Positions 8,727 through 17,141 of a stretch of 30,941 nt of DNA are shown here, piece after piece. Position 1 is the stretch's first letter. Each line of letters begins with the position of its first letter. Below the pieces are notes generated by a model. The model did not search any database. It saw only the letters and a program-made list of their open reading frames with translations, and was not told where the DNA came from. The translations under genes were made by a program, and so were the position numbers. Source of the stretch: UBA5972 sp964466385 (GTDB taxonomy: Bacteria > Pseudomonadota > Alphaproteobacteria > Rhodobacterales > Rhodobacteraceae); contig CAYXNM010000015.1 in NCBI GenBank assembly GCA_964466385.1, positions 1 through 30,941 on the forward strand, read 5' to 3'.

Positions 8727-9877
8727 GAGCTTAACAACATTGCGCTTGCCGGTTCCCAGTTGAGATAGACCGTGTCTTCCCAGGTAATGCTGTGTGTCCG
8801 GTTTTTTGGCCGTATCTGGTTGGGTGCCGTCACGTCGATGATCTGGTCGTTATCCAACCGGATTTTATAGATCGAGATTTCCCCGAGATAGCCGATATCA
8901 TCTACCTTGCCAGAGGTCTGGTTCGGCCCAGCCTTCTTCGGCGCAGTCTTGCTGATATGAATTTTTTCAGGGCGTATGGCGACCCAGATATTACTGCCAA
9001 CGGGAATCGACTGACCGTGATCGATGTATATGTCGCCCATATCGGTGACCACGCGAACATGGTCGGAACTGTCTTCTGTCACGCGTCCCTCGACAATGTT
9101 CGCAGTGCCGATAAAGTCGGCGACAAGACGGGATTCCGGGAACTCGTAAATCTCGGTCGGCGTGCCGATTTGCATGAACCTGCCCGCATCCATCACGGCC
9201 ATTCGGGTTGAAAGGGTCATCGCCTCTTCCTGATCGTGGGTAACCACGATGAAGGTCACCCCAACCTGTTCCTGAATGTTGGCAAGCTCAAACTGAGTTT
9301 GTTTCCGAAGCTTCTTGTCAAGCGCTGCAAGGGGTTCATCAAGCAACAATAATTTGGGTTCCTTGACCAAGGATCTGGCCAGCGCCACCCGTTGACGTTG
9401 CCCGCCCGACAATTGCTGCGGTTTGCGTTTCTTGTAGTCTTCCAGCTCAACAAGCTTCAGGATTTCGTGCACCCGGTCGGTGATTTCGCTTTTTCGCATT
9501 TTGTCCTGTTGCAGCCCAAACGCGATGTTTTTTTCAACCGACATGTGCGGGAAAAGAGCGTAACTTTGGAACATCATGTTTGTCGGGCGCTCGTAGGCCG
9601 GGACATTCGACATATCCATGCCGTCTATGACGATTGATCCGGATTGCGGAAACTCAAATCCGGCGAGCATTCGCAAAAGTGTACTTTTGCCGCAACCCGA
9701 TCCGCCTAACAGGCAGAACAGTTCGCCTTGGTAGATATCCAGATCAACATTATCAACGGCCGCAATTTCACCGAATTTCTTGGTTAGACCTCTGATTTGC
9801 ACTAGCGGTGTGCTGTTCTCGTGGTCAAGCCACGGGGTTTCCCGGACGCTCTGTTCGCCTGTCAAAACTGACCTCAT
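8723..9877 (-). CDS. ABC transporter ATP-binding protein, polyamine type (PotA/PotG-like)
   Basis: 384 residues. All motifs of an active ABC ATPase are visible: Walker A GGSGCGKST at 58-66, Q-loop in FQSYALFPHM near 104, signature LSGGQRQR at 156-163, Walker B LLLLDEP at 177-182 and the switch His in VVTHDQ near 214. Residues from about 290 on form the TOBE-type regulatory domain seen in PotA/PotG (AIRPEKIHIS). The N-terminus is some 20 residues longer than the core domain; no clear ribosome-binding site precedes the chosen ATG, so a later start is possible. The gene follows the binding-protein gene after a 64-bp spacer holding a hairpin and overlaps the permease by 4 bp. Confidence 0.92.
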   Translation of the reverse strand: MRSVLTGEQSVRETPWLDHENSTPLVQIRGLTKKFGEIAAVDNVDLDIYQGELFCLLGGSGCGKSTLLRMLAGFEFPQSGSIVIDGMDMSNVPAYERPTNMMFQSYALFPHMSVEKNIAFGLQQDKMRKSEITDRVHEILKLVELEDYKKRKPQQLSGGQRQRVALARSLVKEPKLLLLDEPLAALDKKLRKQTQFELANIQEQVGVTFIVVTHDQEEAMTLSTRMAVMDAGRFMQIGTPTEIYEFPESRLVADFIGTANIVEGRVTEDSSDHVRVVTDMGDIYIDHGQSIPVGSNIWVAIRPEKIHISKTAPKKAGPNQTSGKVDDIGYLGEISIYKIRLDNDQIIDVTAPNQIRPKNRTHSITWEDTVYLNWEPASAMLLSS

Positions 9878-9901
9878 TTTTCGATGGAAGTATTCGAGGA
9901 A

Positions 9902-9928
9902 ACGGCGGCATCAAATAAATGCCGCCGT
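9902..9928 (-). terminator. Intercistronic hairpin between binding-protein and ATPase genes
   Basis: ACGGCGGCAT and ATGCCGCCGT form a perfect 10-bp stem with a 7-nt loop, 13 bases after the stop of the solute-binding-protein gene. On the transcribed strand it is followed by TTTCC, not a long U-run. Such hairpins after binding-protein genes commonly stabilise the upstream message or partly terminate transcription, giving excess binding protein over the membrane components. Confidence 0.6.
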
Positions 9929-9941
9929 CCCAAGAGCTTAC

Positions 9942-11051
9942 CTAGTTACCCGCCTTGAAGTCGGTCCAGGTTCTTGTCTGGAGACGCTCAATCTTCGGAG
10001 GCAGCACGACTGTCGTGTACATTTTTGCAACCTGCTCTGATGTGGGAAAGGCTGCGGGGCTTGACGTCACTTCTTCGTCAACCAGTGCTTTGCCCTGCAG
10101 GTTCGCCGTCGCATACCAGGTATAGTTGCTGTCTGCGGCGCCAACTTCGGGACGGCTGACATAGTTCAGGAACAAGAGCGCGTCTTCGACGTTGCTTGCA
10201 TCCGCCGGAATGATCCAGCCATCAATCCACAACTGTGCTTTGCCCTGACCTTCGGGAAGGAAGAAATCCAGAACCACACCCGTGTCTGCTTCGGCAGCAC
10301 CTGACATCGCCAGCAACCCATCCGGCCCCCAGGTCGTTGATACGCAGAATTCTTTCTGTGGCATACGCTGGTAGGCATAATTGTCGAACGTTTTGATGTA
10401 GGGCCGGATTTTTGCCAGCATTTCACCGACGGCCTTATAGTCATCCGGGTTGGTGGAATTCGGATCAAGGTCCATATACGCCAGCGCCATGGGAATGATA
10501 TCGCCCGGAGAATCCAGGAAAGAGACACCACATTTCGAAAGCTCTTTCATGCTTGCGGGATCAAAGACCATGCTCATGGACCCGATAGGCGCGCCCGGAA
10601 ATGTCTCCAACACCAATGCCTTGTTGTAGGTCACCCCGTGGGTTCCCCACATATAGGGAATGAAGTGCTGGTTTCCGGGGTCCCATTCCGCGGCCAGTTG
10701 GGCCATAAGTGCCGGATCCATGTTGGCTGCATTGGGGATCTTTGACATATCAAGCGGCATGACGATACCGGCCTTGATCAAGCGCGCCACCATGCTGCCG
10801 GAGTGATTTACCACGTCATAGCCGCTGCTGCCTGCAAGCAGTTTTGCGTCGATGGATTCAGCGGAATCATAGGTGTCATAAATGACCTTTATTCCGTATT
10901 CCTTTTCAAAGTTCGCGATCGTATCCTCGGCAAGGTATTCAGCCCAGTTGGTGACTTTGAGCACCCTTTCCTGCGCAGATGCCGAACCGGCAATCAACAC
11001 ACTGGCGGCAACTGAGCAGATCAGTCCCGTCATTTTCGTTGTGGTTTTCAT
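9942..11051 (-). CDS. Periplasmic solute-binding protein, polyamine type (PotD/PotF-like)
   Basis: 369 residues. A signal peptide is visible at about residues 1-26 (basic MKTTTK, hydrophobic core, cleavage near SASA-Q), so the protein is periplasmic. The mature part starts with VLKVTNWAEYLAEDTIANF, followed by KVIYDTYDSAESIDAKLLAG and YDVV, the family's classic opening, and has IPYMWGTHGVTYNK further on. The start is chosen at the ATG preceded by GGAGAGGA; a longer frame reaching 11165 would disrupt the signal peptide. First gene of the importer operon. PotF-like proteins bind di- and polyamines, but relatives bind other cations, so a methylated amine ligand is possible given the neighbours. 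Confidence 0.9.
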   Translation of the reverse strand: MKTTTKMTGLICSVAASVLIAGSASAQERVLKVTNWAEYLAEDTIANFEKEYGIKVIYDTYDSAESIDAKLLAGSSGYDVVNHSGSMVARLIKAGIVMPLDMSKIPNAANMDPALMAQLAAEWDPGNQHFIPYMWGTHGVTYNKALVLETFPGAPIGSMSMVFDPASMKELSKCGVSFLDSPGDIIPMALAYMDLDPNSTNPDDYKAVGEMLAKIRPYIKTFDNYAYQRMPQKEFCVSTTWGPDGLLAMSGAAEADTGVVLDFFLPEGQGKAQLWIDGWIIPADASNVEDALLFLNYVSRPEVGAADSNYTWYATANLQGKALVDEEVTSSPAAFPTSEQVAKMYTTVVLPPKIERLQTRTWTDFKAGN

Positions 11052-11181
11052 AGTGTTAGTTCCTCTCCCAAGTTCTAAGTTCGATATGAACCTCTTGAAA
11101 CAAACGGCGAAAGCCGCACCATCACTATCTGAACTGGCGAGCACTGGCAATTGATGGTGCTCCAAAGCGATGGTCGACTAT

Positions 11182-11193
11182 CTGAATGTTCAG
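11182..11193. promoter_or_regulatory. Inverted repeat, candidate operator upstream of the ABC importer
   Basis: CTGAATGTTCAG (arms CTGAA/TTCAG, centre TG) lies about 130 bp upstream of the binding-protein start, between it and the IS remnant. It shares the TGA-N4-TCA core with the palindrome at 3435-3446. It may be the site of the TetR encoded at the end of this operon (inference). Confidence 0.4.
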
Positions 11194-11232
11194 TCAAAAG
11201 CTACTCTGGATAATTCGTTCGAGTCAAGCCAG

Positions 11233-11533
11233 TCACCCCGCCGCCCCAGCGGGGAATATCCGGGCGTCTGTTTCAAAACCCCATAAATGATTACAGCGCC
11301 TTGCGATCCTGCATGTGAGGGCACAGATGTTGGCCACGAGCATCCATGCCTGTAAACTTTCGATGGATTTCCCCGATCTTTCATACTTTAACCCCTGCCG
11401 TGCTGTCACAACATTGGCCTCGGGCGCCGCCTTTCTCGATCGGCGGTGAACAGGGGACGGCACGCGTGGCCAGGATCTCAGCCCATGATGCGGTTTGAAA
11501 TACCGTTGCCAGTGTAACTTTTGCTCCGATTGC
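11233..11533 (-). mobile_element. IS5-family transposase remnant (C-terminal part, degenerate)
   Basis: In one frame the region reads YERSGKSIESLQAWMLVAN followed by ICALTCRIARRC, which matches the C-terminal end typical of IS5/IS427-group transposases (…DFEKSI…AWLLIANI…RRIAR). A second frame upstream (about 11420-11470) reads AVPCSPPIEKGG, resembling the PCIPPK region just before it, so a frameshift separates the two. GGGCGTCTGTTTCAAAACCCC-like sequence near 11260-11282 may be the terminal repeat (shown as read; exact ends not determined). No intact transposase exists. The element adjoins a truncated flavin oxidoreductase gene, which suggests it, or a deletion next to it, destroyed that gene. 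Confidence 0.55.
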
Positions 11534-11656
11534 ATCGGAGGGAAATCCGTTCTCAAGCATGACCGTCATGTGGCCGGTCGAAAAAATTCGGTTCTTCAAC
11601 TGAACCGGTCCAACCGTCAGGGGGGAAAACAGGGTGTCAAATCGCGCGTTTGTCAA
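11534..11656 (-). pseudogene. 5' fragment of an NADH:flavin oxidoreductase (old-yellow-enzyme family) gene
   Basis: About 41 codons are recognisable: FDTLFSPLTVGPVQLKNRIF, then STGHMTVMLENGFPSD, the N-terminal barrel segment of old-yellow-enzyme/2,4-dienoyl-CoA-reductase-like flavoproteins, a family that also includes N-methylproline demethylases. Similarity stops abruptly at 11534, where IS-like sequence begins. The frame opens at a TTG overlapping the TGA of the upstream 853-aa gene (TTGA), so this was probably a translationally coupled third flavoprotein of the operon. It has no covalent-FMN Cys (HM replaces HC), so it was a different subfamily from the four TMADH-like proteins. Confidence 0.65.
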
Positions 11657-14214
11657 GCAGCCCCCGTAAGCAGATAATCCTGAAGCGGTTCAAGGCGGTC
11701 GGGAGCATCCGCATATTCACGTTTTATGAACTCAACGGCTGCGGCTTCGTGGGCGGTCAGCACCTTTAGCCTTGGCAGGTCTTCAGGCGGGGCCATTGCC
11801 TCCAGCCGTTTGAAGTCATCGATGTAGCCCAAGAACGTACGATCCATTTCCGCCAGAATGACGGCCCAGTCAGCGGCACCCTTGCTGGCCTGATCGCGTC
11901 CCTGCTGGAACAATATGGCTTCGGATCTGGGTTTCAGCCCGTATTTTCGAACCAAAGGCAGAACCGAGGCCGCGGCGTAGTTTTCAACCGCGGCAAGCAA
12001 TCGCAGTTTTTCCCGGTTTTCGGCCTTGTCCTGCATCCCGGCAAGCGCATCAAAACTTGCTTCGCCAACGACCTCTTCTTCATAGTAGCGCAGCAAGGTA
12101 TCAAGGTATTGGGGATGTAGATCCACCTTGGCCCGATCGCCCGAAGGCCCGTCAGAACCGATGTCAACCTTATCGTGTTTCAGAGGCTCGTCTGCATCCA
12201 CTTTTTCGTCAAGCTCGCGGGCATATTTGTGTCCGGCATACGTTGCGGCGGCGATGATCGCCGGGGCCTCGCAATCGCCGATGCGTTTCAGGCTAAACGG
12301 CAGAGCGTCCGGTTTTCCGTCAACTTTGGACAAGAGATCATGATAGAGATCATCATTGGGTTTTCGCTGGGTGACCATGACAACGGATTTGACGGGCAGG
12401 GTTTTTTCCCGTCCGGTGTATTCGCAATTCAGGGTCGCCGTTGTGCCATCAAACCGTCGCAGCGAGTGCGAAACGATGGCTTTGATCCCCAGCTTGTCGA
12501 GATGCGCACGGATGCGCCAGCGCTCTGATGTATTGCCCGCCCAGTTTGAAACATTGTCCGACGGTGTCACCAGCGTAACCTCCAGCCCGGCGGCCTTCAA
12601 ACGTTCGGCAAGGACACCGCCCAGATAGTAGGAATCCTGATCATAAACCAAGGCCGGACCTTCGGGAACTTCGCCCGCCATAATATCGTTGGGCGTCAGG
12701 ATCACCGGCGACGTTCCCGGTTCAGCAATGGAAAGAAAGGCTTCCCCGTCAAAGCGTTCCGCCATCCAGCTCGCCCCGGTGGCAAGGGCCACATGGTCGG
12801 CCTCAAACGCCAGAACATCGTCAGCGGTAAGATTGCTTTCCCGGTAGACCTCGACATTGGTCATGTTCAAAAGCTCCTGCTCGCGGTAGGTGCGCACGCG
12901 GGCATATTCGCTCATGCCGGGCAGCGCGCTTTCGCGGGTAACCCGACCGCCAAGGTCGCGAGACGCTTCGGCAAGCGTCACCTGATACCCGCGCGCGCCA
13001 AGTGCGCGGGCCGCCTCCAACCCCGCTGGCCCTGCCCCAACGACAAGAATGCTGCTGTCCGATTGGCGGGCCTTGATCTTTTCAGGATGCCAGCCCTTGC
13101 GCCATTCCTCGCCCATCGTCGGGTTTTGGGTGCAGCGGATCGGCACGCCCAGAGAGTCACCGGAATAGCAGACATTGCACCCGATGCATTCGCGGATGGC
13201 ATCGACATTCCCCTGCTCAATTTTCCTCGGCAGAAACGGATCGGCAATCGACGGGCGTGCCGCGCCAACAAAATCGACAATCCCCCGCTTGACCTGGCTC
13301 ACCATCGTATCGGGCGATGTGAACCGTCCGACCGTGACGACGGGTTTTGACGTGACTGATTTAACGAAATTCATATAAGGCTCTAGCGGGGCTTCCTTGA
13401 CAAAGCGCGAGACGCCCATTTCCAGCGAATAATCGGCAATGTTGATGTCCCACAGGTCAGGCAGTTCGCTGAGCATTTCGAACATTTCCCGACGCTCGCC
13501 CAAAATCGGAACCCCGTCCTGACCGATTTCCTCGTCTGCCGAGAAACGCACAGCTACCGCACACCGATCGCCCACCGCTTCTTTGGTGTCCTCGATCAGT
13601 TCGCGTATCAGACGAACGCGGTTTTGCAGCGACCCGCCATATTCATCGCCGCGGGTATTGACGCGCGGGCTAAGGAAATTCGACAACAGGTATCCGTGGG
13701 TGGCGTAAACATAGACAATGTCAAACCCGGCCTCTTTGGCCCTGAGGGCGGCGCGCCGATGCCAGTGGCGCAATGTCCGGATATCGGTTTTGTCCATTGC
13801 GCGGGTCTGAAACGGGTGCCCGACGGCATTTGGAAAACTGGCAAGATCCATTGCGACTTCGCGGCTCATCATGTTCGCGGTGCGGATACCGCCATACCAA
13901 AGTTCGGCACCGGCCAATGCGCCATGCGCATGGACCTTGTCCGTCATCAACCGATGCGCCCGGATATCGCTGTCGTTCCAGAGCGAGGCGGACGGATGGG
14001 GCAGATCGTCAGAGCTGGGATGGATCGAGTTATATTCCGTGCAAACCACACCCCAGCCGCCTTCGGCCTTTACCCCGCGCATTTCCGCCAGCATATGGGG
14101 GCGCAGCGCCCCCATCCCGGTGCAGTGGGGCACCTGATAGAACCTGTTCCTGGCGGTAACCGGCCCGATTTTCACAGGTTCAAACAAAACGTCATAGCGG
14201 GGGTCGCGCTTCAT
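11653..14214 (-). CDS. TMADH-like flavoprotein (Tyr60 type) with C-terminal helical extension
   Basis: 853 residues, about 170 more than its paralogues here. Residues 1-335 are the FMN barrel with Cys31 (YQVPHC, covalent-FMN position), Tyr61 (CTEY, equal to TMADH Tyr60) and Y-x-x-H in YVYATHGYL. The 4Fe-4S ligands are C343, C346, C349 and C361 (CIGCNVC). The nucleotide-binding region has VVGAGPAGLEAARALG near 390-405. From about residue 694 to the end there is an extra all-helical domain (starting HPQYLDTLLRYYEEEVVGE; later TAHEAAAVEFIKRE) that I cannot assign; a ferritin-like bundle is one possibility. A GGGAGA ribosome-binding site precedes the ATG, 14 bp after the upstream paralogue. It probably performs oxidative N-demethylation with electron transfer to an ETF. 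Confidence 0.85.
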   Translation of the reverse strand: MKRDPRYDVLFEPVKIGPVTARNRFYQVPHCTGMGALRPHMLAEMRGVKAEGGWGVVCTEYNSIHPSSDDLPHPSASLWNDSDIRAHRLMTDKVHAHGALAGAELWYGGIRTANMMSREVAMDLASFPNAVGHPFQTRAMDKTDIRTLRHWHRRAALRAKEAGFDIVYVYATHGYLLSNFLSPRVNTRGDEYGGSLQNRVRLIRELIEDTKEAVGDRCAVAVRFSADEEIGQDGVPILGERREMFEMLSELPDLWDINIADYSLEMGVSRFVKEAPLEPYMNFVKSVTSKPVVTVGRFTSPDTMVSQVKRGIVDFVGAARPSIADPFLPRKIEQGNVDAIRECIGCNVCYSGDSLGVPIRCTQNPTMGEEWRKGWHPEKIKARQSDSSILVVGAGPAGLEAARALGARGYQVTLAEASRDLGGRVTRESALPGMSEYARVRTYREQELLNMTNVEVYRESNLTADDVLAFEADHVALATGASWMAERFDGEAFLSIAEPGTSPVILTPNDIMAGEVPEGPALVYDQDSYYLGGVLAERLKAAGLEVTLVTPSDNVSNWAGNTSERWRIRAHLDKLGIKAIVSHSLRRFDGTTATLNCEYTGREKTLPVKSVVMVTQRKPNDDLYHDLLSKVDGKPDALPFSLKRIGDCEAPAIIAAATYAGHKYARELDEKVDADEPLKHDKVDIGSDGPSGDRAKVDLHPQYLDTLLRYYEEEVVGEASFDALAGMQDKAENREKLRLLAAVENYAAASVLPLVRKYGLKPRSEAILFQQGRDQASKGAADWAVILAEMDRTFLGYIDDFKRLEAMAPPEDLPRLKVLTAHEAAAVEFIKREYADAPDRLEPLQDYLLTGAA

Positions 14215-14228
14215 CGGTGTCTCCCTTT

Positions 14229-16286
14229 TCAGGTTTCGCGGTTGGCAAGTTCGGGCAGTTCCCGGCGAAACGGAACCCCTTTGACAAGCGGTTCACCCAG
14301 CTCGCGAGCGAAACGATGGCCGGAATAGATTGCCGCCGCGATGGTGCCGGGGGCAAGGCAATCGCCGATACGGGTGACGGATGTCAAAGCCGGGTCGCCT
14401 TGTGCGACGATATCGGAATAGAGCGTGTCAACACTGTCGCGCATTGTGACCAGCAGCACGGATTTGCAGGCGACGCTTTTCCTTGCCCCGGTATAGACGC
14501 AGGCCAGTTCGACATGATCGCTGGCGATCCATACAAGGTTGTGCAGCGGCACGATGCGAACGCCAAGTTCCATCAGGCGGGTCTGTATTCGCCCCTGCTC
14601 CATCGTGTTATGGGTCCAGTGTGAAACATCAGCGGCTGGGGTGACATAGGTGACATCGGCCCCGTCAAGGCACAGCTTTTCCGCCATGACCCCCCCCATG
14701 TAATAGTGATCATCGTCAAAAATGACGATGGGCCCATCAACCCGGTGGCCCTGAATAACATCATCCGGGGTCAGAATATCTGCCCCTTCAGCGGCGGGTA
14801 TCGGATCGTGATTATTGCGGCCAATCCCATTGCGCGCCCATTTTGAACCCGTCGCCAGCACCAGGTGGTCCGCATCAAATTCAAGAACCTCTTTGGCGCT
14901 TAGATGGCTGTCAAAAAACAATTCAACATTGGCCATCTGACTGATTTGATAGGCCCGGTAATCCGCGACGCGGCGCCAGTGGGAAAGCCCGGGAAGACGG
15001 CTTTCAACTGCGACCCGGCCACCGACCGCTTTGCCGGAGTCCGCCAGCGTCACTTGATAGCCGCGCTGACCCAAAGCACGGGCGGCTTCCAGCCCGGACG
15101 GCCCCGCGCCCACGATCAGGATCGTGTCGTCGTTCTTTTTTGCAGCGATGTGTTCAGGATGCCAGCCACGCCGCCACTCTTCACCCATTGTCGGGTTTTG
15201 CGTGCAGCGCATGGGTGTCGCCAGATAGTCGCCGGTCACACAGATATTGCACCCGATGCATTCACGGATGTCCTCAACCCGGCCTTCCTTGACCTTGTTG
15301 GGCAAAAACGGATCGGCGATGGACGGGCGTGCGGCGCCAATCAGGTCCAACTGGCCGCTCCTTATCAGGGAAACCATCGCATCGGGCGAGGTATAACGGC
15401 CAACCCCGACCACCGGAACATTGGTCACCTGTTTGACAAAGGATACGTATTGATCCTGAAATCCCTCTGGCGCGAACCGTGATGTTGCGCTGTCGCTGGG
15501 CCAGTCGCCGACATTGACATCCCACAGGTCCGGCAGGTCGGCCAGATATTCGACAACATCGCGACCCTCGCCATCAAACGCCAGACCAGCGGGGCCTTTC
15601 GCCTCGTCCAGGCCAAAGCGGATCGCCACGGCACAGGTATCGCCCACCGCTTCTTTGGTGTCCTCAAGAACTTCGCGGATCAGCCGTGCCCGGTTTTCAA
15701 GCGCCCCCCCGTATTCGTCTGATCTGTCATTGCGACGCGACAGAAAATGGGTGAACGTGGTCATGTCATGGGCGCAGTAAAGATAGACGATATCAAAACC
15801 CGCCTTTTTGCTGCGAATGGCGGCGTCAACGTGAAGTTTTCGAAACGCCTTGATATCGGCCCTGTCCATGGCGCGGGTTTGCATTGGTTCCATCAGGTCG
15901 ATCGGTCGGGCTGACGGGCCCATCGGGATTTCCCGGCTGTAATTGTTGGCAGCACCACCGCCCAGAAACGCCGGTTCTATCCCCGCAAGGGCACCGTAAT
16001 CGTGAACCGCGTCGGCCATTCTGGCCATGAGGGGTATATCACGGTCATCCCAAAGGCGGCCTTCGGGAATTGGGCTGAGTTCGGACAAATGGCTGATTTC
16101 AACTTCTTCGGTGTTGACGACACCCCAACCGCCCTCTGCCTTGATGCGCCGCATTTCAATCCAGCTTGACGGATATTGATGGCCCATACCGTTGCAATGC
16201 GGCACCTGATAAAACCGGTTTTTTGCCGTAACAGGCCCGATTTTGACCGGCTCAAAAAGGATGTCATAACGGGGGTCTCTTGGCAT
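14229..16286 (-). CDS. TMADH/DMADH-like flavoprotein (Glu at the Tyr60 position)
   Basis: 685 residues. FMN barrel with Cys31 (YQVPHC) at the covalent-FMN position and Y-x-x-H in YLYCAHDM. The position of TMADH Tyr60 is Glu61 (NTEE); dimethylamine dehydrogenase also lacks this Tyr (it has Gln), so this enzyme should prefer a different amine from the Tyr-type paralogues. 4Fe-4S ligands are C343, C346, C349 and C361 (CIGCNIC). ADP-binding motif IVGAGPSGLEAARALG follows. The start is chosen at MPRDPRY because AAAGGA sits six bases upstream, inside the end of the TetR gene; the ATG six bases earlier would leave no spacing. The TetR stop is two bases before this start, so they are co-translated. 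Confidence 0.86.
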   Translation of the reverse strand: MPRDPRYDILFEPVKIGPVTAKNRFYQVPHCNGMGHQYPSSWIEMRRIKAEGGWGVVNTEEVEISHLSELSPIPEGRLWDDRDIPLMARMADAVHDYGALAGIEPAFLGGGAANNYSREIPMGPSARPIDLMEPMQTRAMDRADIKAFRKLHVDAAIRSKKAGFDIVYLYCAHDMTTFTHFLSRRNDRSDEYGGALENRARLIREVLEDTKEAVGDTCAVAIRFGLDEAKGPAGLAFDGEGRDVVEYLADLPDLWDVNVGDWPSDSATSRFAPEGFQDQYVSFVKQVTNVPVVGVGRYTSPDAMVSLIRSGQLDLIGAARPSIADPFLPNKVKEGRVEDIRECIGCNICVTGDYLATPMRCTQNPTMGEEWRRGWHPEHIAAKKNDDTILIVGAGPSGLEAARALGQRGYQVTLADSGKAVGGRVAVESRLPGLSHWRRVADYRAYQISQMANVELFFDSHLSAKEVLEFDADHLVLATGSKWARNGIGRNNHDPIPAAEGADILTPDDVIQGHRVDGPIVIFDDDHYYMGGVMAEKLCLDGADVTYVTPAADVSHWTHNTMEQGRIQTRLMELGVRIVPLHNLVWIASDHVELACVYTGARKSVACKSVLLVTMRDSVDTLYSDIVAQGDPALTSVTRIGDCLAPGTIAAAIYSGHRFARELGEPLVKGVPFRRELPELANRET

Positions 16287-16288
16287 GA

Positions 16289-16963
16289 TCATTCCTTTGG
16301 CGGTATTGGCAAAGGCTGGTCGAAATGGTCGGGAAAAACCTGCCAAAGGTATCTTTCAATGCGGTTTGCCGAAAAACTGCGCCGTAATTCGCCGGGATCC
16401 ATCAGGAAGTTGAGCCAGAACCCGTCATAGAGGGCTTCGAGCGTCAAGGTCACATCTTCAGGATCAACGTTTTCATAGCCGCCCTGTTTGATGATCTGCT
16501 GGCAAAGAATGAACGTAAGCTCCCTGCGTTCGGCATCAATGTCATTGACCATTTTGCGATACGAGGCGCGCGCGCCAGCCTCGCCAAAGAACGCGTACCA
16601 GACCGCAAGTTTTTTTCGGTTACAGATTGTCGGGTGAAAATGTGCGGCCACGATTGATTGCAATTTCGCTGCGGGGGCAAGATTGGCCTTTTCGTATTGG
16701 GTCTTCCAGTGCTGGTGATGCTCGTTCGCCAGATAGCGAAGGGTTTCCTCAAACAGGTTCTGCTTGGTCTCAAAATGAAAATTTGCCAAACCGCGGGAAA
16801 GTCCGGCGATCTGGGTGACGGTTGTCATTGTTGTGCCTGACAGGCCGAACTTTGCAATGCTCCGGATGGTGGCATCTATCAACTGCTGTCGTCGCGCCGC
16901 TTTTGAGGCAGTTCTGGCCTTTTTGGCGGATGCAGTTTCTGAAAAGGCGTCGAGTTCACTCAT
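16289..16963 (-). CDS. TetR-family regulator, BetI-like, first gene of the flavoprotein operon
   Basis: 224 residues. Helix-turn-helix at about residues 25-70 (RRQQLIDATIRSIAKFGLSG, then TTMTTVTQIAGLSRGLANFH), close in style to BetI. The ligand domain has LAVWYAFFGEAGARASY, the equivalent of the WFAFWG block in the other two TetR proteins. The start is chosen at MSELDAF, with a GAGATGAAAGA site upstream; a frame reaching 17005 has no support. It heads the operon with two TMADH-like genes and faces a dyad-rich promoter region (17053-17078), so it is likely autoregulatory and senses an amine substrate or product (inference). Confidence 0.87.
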   Translation of the reverse strand: MSELDAFSETASAKKARTASKAARRQQLIDATIRSIAKFGLSGTTMTTVTQIAGLSRGLANFHFETKQNLFEETLRYLANEHHQHWKTQYEKANLAPAAKLQSIVAAHFHPTICNRKKLAVWYAFFGEAGARASYRKMVNDIDAERRELTFILCQQIIKQGGYENVDPEDVTLTLEALYDGFWLNFLMDPGELRRSFSANRIERYLWQVFPDHFDQPLPIPPKE

Positions 16964-17052
16964 TCTTTCATCTCTGGCATGGGGATATCCAAGCCGTGGC
17001 GGCATTCCCGTGGCCTTTCAAAACAACGGAAAATCCCGAATTTCCCCTCAAT

Positions 17053-17078
17053 CCATTGAATGCCTGTTCAATCAATGG
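17053..17078. promoter_or_regulatory. Nested inverted repeats, candidate TetR operator
   Basis: CCATTGA (17053-17059) and TCAATGG (17072-17078) flank an inner pair ATTGAA (17055-17060) and TTCAAT (17067-17072). The dyad lies about 90 bp upstream of the minus-strand TetR start and 65 bp upstream of the broken cupin gene. The TTGA/TCAA half sites recall the palindrome at 3435, but the spacing differs. A repressor dimer site is the simplest reading. Confidence 0.5.
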
Positions 17079-17141
17079 GTTGATTTCCGAAACGAGTCAA
17101 GACAGTATTTGGTCAGGCATCAGCTAGAAAAGGATACGAAA

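Noticed and set aside
9942..11165. Longer start for the solute-binding protein (407 aa)
   Set aside because: The 38 extra residues precede a clear signal peptide and lack a ribosome-binding site; the ATG at 11051 has GGAGAGGA upstream.
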